Of a stretch of 64,000 nt of DNA, positions 60,305 through 64,000 are shown in pieces. This DNA is from Collinsella aerofaciens (GTDB lineage Bacteria; Actinomycetota; Coriobacteriia; Coriobacteriales; Coriobacteriaceae), in NCBI RefSeq assembly GCF_020181355.1, contig NZ_CP084004.1, positions 1,488,001 through 1,552,000 on the forward strand, read 5' to 3'. The translations under genes and the position numbers were made by a program. The notes beneath the pieces are model-generated. The model ran no database searches, had not been told where the DNA came from, and was given only the letters and a program-made list of their open reading frames with translations. Every line of letters starts with the position of its first letter. Position 1 is the first letter of the stretch.

Positions 60305-61492
60305 ATGACCGAGCTCCAAGAACTCCGTCGCTATCGCCGCGATCTCCATCGCATTCCGGAGCTCGATTTCGATCTTCCGCAAACCATTGCCTATATCGAG
60401 GGCGTGCTGGCACCGCTCGCTTGCGAGGTGACCCATCCGTGCCCCAGCTGCGTCTGTGCTTTCTTCGACGCCGGTGTTGATGCCGCGCATGCCACGGCGA
60501 TTCGCGCCGATATGGATGCGCTGCCCATCGCGGAGGCGACGGGAGCGGCCTTTGCCTCAACCCATCCCGGCAAGATGCACGCTTGCGGACATGACGGACA
60601 CATGGCCATGGCGCTTGCCGCCGCGACGTATGTTGACCGTACGATTCGCGAACAGCCGGGCGCCATTAGGCGCAACGTTCTCTTTGTGTTCCAGCCGGCC
60701 GAGGAAACGACCGGTGGTGCCAAGACGGTATGCGAGAGTGGTGTGTTCGAGCGCTATGGGGCCGACCGCATTTTTGGCTTTCATGTGTGGCCCGATCTGC
60801 CCGCCGGCACGTTGGCGAGCTGCCCCGGTCCGCTGCTGGCGCGCTCAAGCGAGACGCACATTCATATCCATGGAACGAGTATCCATATCGCCAAGACCTA
60901 CGGCGTTCCAGTCGAGGAATCGCGCGATGCCGCGCTGGCAGCGGCCAAGTTCTTAGTTTCCGAGCGCGAGCTCATGGACGAGTTGGGTGCCGATGAGCCC
61001 TGCATTGGCAAGTTCGGCCTGCTGCAGGCAGGCACCGTCTGCAATGCGGTGGCGGGGGAGGCCCATGTTGCCGGTAGCTTGCGTGTGTTTACGGACGCCA
61101 TGTTCGACCGTGCGCGCGAGGGCGTACGCCGTGCGCTCGACGAGGCGTGCACCGCAACGGGCTGTACGTACGATCTCGACTTTGCCGAGGGCTATCCGCC
61201 AGTCGATAACGACCCCGAGTTGTTTGCCCACATTGCGCCTGCCTTGCCCGAGCTGCAACTTGTGGACGAGCCGCTGCTGATCGCCGAGGATTTCGCGTTC
61301 TATCAGCGCCATCTGCCGGGCGTGTTTTTCCTGCTGGGCACGGGTATGCCAGAGGACCAAGACAACCCGAGTGATTCGGATGGCTGCCCCGCCTATGCCA
61401 CAAGCGTTCTGCATACCGATAGCATGCTCTTCGACGAGGAAATCCTACTCAAAGGTCTCGATGTCTACAAACGATTGCTTTTGCTTGACTAA
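60305..61492 (+). CDS. M20D peptidase, probable N-acetyl-DAP deacetylase
   Basis: 395 residues. Metal motifs are AIRADMDALPI and HACGHDGHMAMAL, then QPAEETTGGAKTV and a C-terminal ADFAFYQRHLPGVFFLLG (read as ISEDFAFY). The M20D group includes N-acetyl-diaminopimelate deacetylase, hippurate hydrolase and indole-acetyl-amino-acid hydrolases. Its position divergent from a DapH-type operon suggests the deacetylase of that pathway. AAGGGA precedes the ATG at 60305. Confidence 0.75.
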   Translation: MTELQELRRYRRDLHRIPELDFDLPQTIAYIEGVLAPLACEVTHPCPSCVCAFFDAGVDAAHATAIRADMDALPIAEATGAAFASTHPGKMHACGHDGHMAMALAAATYVDRTIREQPGAIRRNVLFVFQPAEETTGGAKTVCESGVFERYGADRIFGFHVWPDLPAGTLASCPGPLLARSSETHIHIHGTSIHIAKTYGVPVEESRDAALAAAKFLVSERELMDELGADEPCIGKFGLLQAGTVCNAVAGEAHVAGSLRVFTDAMFDRAREGVRRALDEACTATGCTYDLDFAEGYPPVDNDPELFAHIAPALPELQLVDEPLLIAEDFAFYQRHLPGVFFLLGTGMPEDQDNPSDSDGCPAYATSVLHTDSMLFDEEILLKGLDVYKRLLLLD

Positions 61493-61506
61493 GGCGTGAA
61501 GGACTA

Positions 61507-61543
61507 TTTGTTCTAGAAAACACGAACAAACGTACGATATAAT
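61507..61543 (+). promoter_or_regulatory. Promoter and operator of the higBA remnant
   Basis: A consensus -10 TATAAT (61538-61543) is preceded by the inverted repeat TTTGTTC (61507-61513) / GAACAAA (61524-61530), placed over the -35 region. A further perfect 13-bp palindrome ACGTTACTAACGT is at 61571-61583. HigA-type antitoxins bind such sites. Confidence 0.55.
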
Positions 61544-61545
61544 AG

Positions 61546-61685
61546 AGATGTAAGTCTATAGAAACGTTTGACGTTACTAACGTAAGGCGATACTATGATT
61601 GCATCGTAATGAGCGCTATCGGGTCTGTTTTGAGTGGAGACAGGAGATGGCTTGGAATGTCGAAATCGTCGATTATCACAAGTGA
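61546..61685 (+). pseudogene. Remnant of HigB toxin, frameshifted
   Basis: The frame ending at 61685 reads NERYRVCFEW...MAWNVEIVDYHK, the unmistakable HigB/RelE C-terminus (usual RxCFxW...DVEIVDYH). Its upstream half (RRYYDCIV) is in another frame and would join if one A were added near 61608. The N-terminal two thirds and any start codon are missing, so no toxin is made. Confidence 0.7.
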
Positions 61686-61998
61686 TGAGACCTCGTCCGA
61701 TTTGCTGTCGCCAGTGACTCCTGGTGAGCTTCTCAAAGAGGAGTTTCTTGTTCCCATGGGCATTTCTCAATATCGCCTTGCGAAAGAGACCGGGATTCCG
61801 GCTCAGCGTATCGGGCAGATTGTCTTGGGAAAACGTCGCGTGACGGCCGACACCGACCTCCGTCTTTGCCGTTATTTTGGCCTGACGGATGGTTATTGGC
61901 TGCGCGCTCAGGTGGCGTTTGACCTTGAGGCCGAGAAAAGGCGGATCGAACCGGAACTCGATAAGATCGTTCCTGTTCAGCAGGCCATTGCGCTGTAG
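61657..61998 (+). CDS. higA: HigA-family antitoxin
   Basis: 113 residues, XRE helix-turn-helix: TPGELLKEEFLVPMGISQYRLAKETGIPAQRIGQIVLGKRRVTADTDLRL in parts is the classical HigA/VapI signature, followed by YFGLTDGYWLRAQVAFDLEAEKRR. It binds its own promoter and the HigB toxin. AGGAG lies 10 nt before the ATG and the start overlaps the HigB remnant by 29 nt. Since HigB is broken, it is now an orphan antitoxin or plain repressor, possibly neutralising related toxins. Confidence 0.88.
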   Translation: MSKSSIITSDETSSDLLSPVTPGELLKEEFLVPMGISQYRLAKETGIPAQRIGQIVLGKRRVTADTDLRLCRYFGLTDGYWLRAQVAFDLEAEKRRIEPELDKIVPVQQAIAL

Positions 61999-62027
61999 TG
62001 CTCAGAGATGATGGGGGTGGCGTGACG

Positions 62028-62351
62028 ATGAGGCGACGCCGACAGCCTGCCGTATATAGTCCGGGTGGATGCGGGTGCGGTTTGCTGCTGCTTCCGGTCA
62101 TCGCTGTGAGCATTGGCGTAATGTTTGCGCTTGCCGGGTTGGCAGCAGCGGCACTCGTGTTGCTGATTGTGGCCATTGGCGTGATGATTTGGCTTTGCCG
62201 CAATCGCGAGCAACGCCGTGCCGACGGTAAAACCACTGTCGGCTGGGTCGTCTTCCTGATTATTGCGTACCCGCTGAGTGCCAGCTACCTGGTGTTCTTT
62301 GTCCTGTTGATGATCAGCGCCTTTACTGGGGAATCCGTAACGGTGGGTTGA
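62028..62351 (+). CDS. Small membrane protein with three spans
   Basis: 107 residues. Basic start MRRRRQPA, a Cys/Gly segment (GGCGCG), then hydrophobic spans at about 21-37, 40-60 and 76-99. GGGGGTGG before ATG 62028. Family not recognised. It lies 29 nt after higA and may be cotranscribed. Confidence 0.55.
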   Translation: MRRRRQPAVYSPGGCGCGLLLLPVIAVSIGVMFALAGLAAAALVLLIVAIGVMIWLCRNREQRRADGKTTVGWVVFLIIAYPLSASYLVFFVLLMISAFTGESVTVG

Positions 62352-62515
62352 CGCGCTGCCAGCAGACGGTTGCGCAAAGTGCGTTTGCTCGGCGTTTGGA
62401 TAACTGCATTGGCCGTTTACTGCAGCCTTAGCTCTCAGCTAATGAATTCAAGTTCAATCCTTTCTACGATGTGCTGTATGCCGGCGCGGTAGCCGGATCG
62501 TAGGAAGGATGAATA

Positions 62516-62959
62516 ATGGCAAAAGAGGGAAAGAAGCCGATCGGCAAGATTGTCCTAGGCGTCATCGTGGTGCTGGTTATCGTCGGTGCCGTGGGCTCTA
62601 TGGGTGGCAATTCAACCGATTCGTCTGCGAGCGATTCGGCAAAACCTGCCGAGGCGACACAGCAGGCTGAGGAGCAAAAAGAACCGCAAGAACCGTATGC
62701 CATTGCTGATGAGGCTGAAGACACCTCCAATCAGTTTGCCTATAAGATCACGGGCACGCTGACCAATAACACGGACAAGGAAAAGAGCTACATTCAGATT
62801 GAGTATGTTCTGTATGATGCCGATGGCAACCAGGTTGGAACGGCTCTTGCAAACACCAATCATCTGAAGGCGGGCGGCTCCTGGAAGTTCGAGGCGCTGG
62901 GTACAGTGTCTCCCGACCAGGTTGCTAGCTGGGAGCGTTCTGACGTAAGTGGTTTCTAG
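62516..62959 (+). CDS. Membrane-anchored FxLYD-domain protein
   Basis: 147 residues. Single N-terminal span (KIVLGVIVVLVIVGAVGSM, about 11-29), a Ser/Asp/Glu/Gln linker (30-60), then a beta-sandwich with KITGTLTNNTDKEKSYIQIEYVLYDADGNQVGTAL and terminal KAGGSWKFEALG: this is the FxLYD type, where Y-V-L-Y-D is the name motif. Exposed outside the cell; such proteins are common in gut Firmicutes and Actinobacteria, role unknown. GGAAGG before ATG. Confidence 0.75.
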   Translation: MAKEGKKPIGKIVLGVIVVLVIVGAVGSMGGNSTDSSASDSAKPAEATQQAEEQKEPQEPYAIADEAEDTSNQFAYKITGTLTNNTDKEKSYIQIEYVLYDADGNQVGTALANTNHLKAGGSWKFEALGTVSPDQVASWERSDVSGF

Positions 62960-62991
62960 CATGTTGCATGCACTGGGGGAGGTGAAGCCGT

Positions 62992-63414
62992 ATGCCCGAT
63001 AAAAAGCTGACCGAGGAGTTGCTTAATGAGCTTCTCGACGCGCCAAACATCGATGGCTATATCAAAGAACACGACTTTGCCGCCCCATCGCTTTCGGACT
63101 ACCTGAAGCGGCTACTGCAGGAAAAGGGCTTGGAGCGCTCGCGCGTGGTTCGTATGGCCGATCTCAATGAGACCTTTGGCTATCAGATCTTTACCGGTGC
63201 GCGTCATCCGAGTCGCAATAAGGTGCTGCAGATTGCCTTTGCGATGGCACTGACGCTCAAAGAGACCAACCGTGCGCTGACGGCTGCCGGGGTAAGCGTC
63301 CTTAACTGCAAGGACCGCCGCGATGCGATTATCATCTTTTGTATCGATCGCGGGTGCAGCCTCCAAAAGGTCAACGAGGAGCTGTATCGCTTTGGCGAGG
63401 AGACGGTGAGTTAG
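62992..63414 (+). CDS. XRE-like helix-turn-helix protein, kinase-linked
   Basis: 140 residues. SLSDYLKRLLQEKGLERSRVVRMADLNETFGYQIFTGARHPSRNKVLQIAFAM shows a divergent XRE-type helix-turn-helix, then LKETNRALTAAGVSVLNCKDRRDAIIIFCI and LQKVNEELYRFGE. This type often precedes a serine/threonine kinase gene in gut anaerobes, as here, and may be its substrate or partner. GGGGAGG before ATG. Confidence 0.7.
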   Translation: MPDKKLTEELLNELLDAPNIDGYIKEHDFAAPSLSDYLKRLLQEKGLERSRVVRMADLNETFGYQIFTGARHPSRNKVLQIAFAMALTLKETNRALTAAGVSVLNCKDRRDAIIIFCIDRGCSLQKVNEELYRFGEETVS

Positions 63415-63512
63415 CGGTTGATATCTGAGCTGGCGGAGCTGCCGAACAACGACGCAAACGAACGGGGCGCGGATGCCATGGGGTGTCTGCGCCCTGCGCT
63501 ATGATGGAGGCT

Positions 63513-64000
63513 ATGGATACTCAGAGCCCAACATATTCCGATGACGAGCTGACCGCAGCGCTTGCCGAGCACCTGGCGTCGCTCGATCGCGACGACAGCT
63601 ATCGCGTGGAGCGTGTACTTAAGCGCTCGTCCGTTGAAGCAACCGAGCTCGTGTACTTTGAAGGAACCGGCGGTGGTTCGCTCGGCCCCTTTGTCCGTAA
63701 ACGCATCGATGCTTCGGCTCAAATCGGCGGGGCATACGAGCGTCTGTTTGCCGCTCAGCGGGCAGGCAGGCGTTTTGAGCACCTGCCCAGAATCGTCGAT
63801 TGTCGTCGTGTGGGCGACGAGCTCAACGTGGTTATAGAATACATCGAAGGGGAGACGCTCGGGGCGCTGGTGGACCGTCTGGGAGCCACCCCCGATTATG
63901 CGCGTGAATTGTATCCTGTCCTTTGCGACGCCGTGGGCGAGCTCCATGCCGGTTTTTCAATGGCGGGGGAGACGTCGGCGCCGGTGATCCATCGTGACCT
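63513..64000 (+). CDS. Ser/Thr protein kinase, cut by the window edge
   Basis: First 162 codons of a gene that runs off the window. ATG 63513 follows TGGAGG. VRKRI holds the likely ATP-binding lysine, VVIEYIEGETLGALV is the hinge region, and the last residues VIHRD are the start of the catalytic HRD loop. The glycine-rich loop is unusual (EGTGGGSLGP). It belongs to the eukaryotic-like kinase fold. Follows the XRE-like gene by 98 nt. Confidence 0.8.
   Translation, partial: MDTQSPTYSDDELTAALAEHLASLDRDDSYRVERVLKRSSVEATELVYFEGTGGGSLGPFVRKRIDASAQIGGAYERLFAAQRAGRRFEHLPRIVDCRRVGDELNVVIEYIEGETLGALVDRLGATPDYARELYPVLCDAVGELHAGFSMAGETSAPVIHRD

Noticed and set aside
1-64000. CRISPR arrays, rRNA and tRNA genes
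   Set aside because: I looked for regularly spaced repeats, tRNA ends (GGTTCGAxTCC with CCA) and rRNA motifs and saw none; a tRNAscan or Infernal run would be decisive.

Overview
The window reads as chromosome from a high-GC, anaerobic gut Actinobacterium of the Coriobacteriia, most likely Collinsella. This is inferred from gene content, not from a database match: L-lactate dehydrogenase, the acetylated diaminopimelate route (DapH) behind a lysine riboswitch, a flavodoxin next to a DUF3793 protein, YolD beside a UmuC-type polymerase under an Actinobacteria/Bacillus-type SOS box, and an Amadori-sugar operon. There are no rRNA or tRNA genes and no CRISPR array that I can see.

Layout. 1-5 kb: small membrane protein, ketopantoate-reductase-like enzyme, ferredoxin-like aldo/keto reductase, Gfo/Idh oxidoreductase and endonuclease IV; the last two share a hairpin leader whose stem bases covary. 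5.3-8.5 kb: polar amino-acid ABC importer with an unusual permease carrying a secreted N-terminal domain. 8.6-13 kb: flavodoxin/DUF3793, a membrane-anchored heavy-metal-binding protein behind a CsoR-like palindrome, YolD + Y-family polymerase with a SOS box, and half of an iron-alcohol-dehydrogenase-like protein. 13-20 kb: pgi; a minus-strand unknown-ClpP-TraG/VirD4 operon; two HAD phosphatases. 20.0-21.6 kb: a complete IS30-family element with terminal inverted repeats and 14-bp flanking direct repeats.

21.8-33.2 kb is one long catabolic operon: GntR regulator, YfcC-type carrier, amidohydrolase, FrlC-like epimerase, FrlB-like deglycase, two FrlD-like kinases, a second amidohydrolase, YjbQ, BtpA/SgcQ and an FGGY kinase. 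It looks like an expanded fructoselysine (Amadori product) pathway. 33-38 kb: TatD nuclease, TcdA, SdpR/SdpI pair, EttA. 38.1-40.5 kb: an IS21-family element with IRs and a 4-bp target duplication, inserted exactly between the ribosome-binding site and start codon of a secreted cysteine-peptidase-like gene.

44.6-48.9 kb is an AT-rich island holding the most exciting system: DUF2087 protein, MFS exporter, a 773-residue B12-binding radical SAM enzyme with two PqqD-like C-terminal regions, and immediately downstream a 36-codon gene with a strong ribosome-binding site and a following terminator. This has the architecture of a RiPP (ribosomally made, modified peptide) pathway. 49-56 kb: NAD synthetase, aminotransferase, lactate dehydrogenase, a Mbeg1-like lipase between two palindromic repeats, a YejK-type nucleoid protein and a structured RNA-like element. 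56-61.5 kb: lysine/DAP operon with lysA and dapA fused in one reading frame, dapB, dapH, a lysine riboswitch, and a divergent M20 deacetylase that could supply the deacetylation step. 61.5-64 kb: a HigA antitoxin whose HigB toxin is a frameshifted remnant, small membrane proteins, an XRE-like regulator and the first part of a Ser/Thr protein kinase cut by the window edge.
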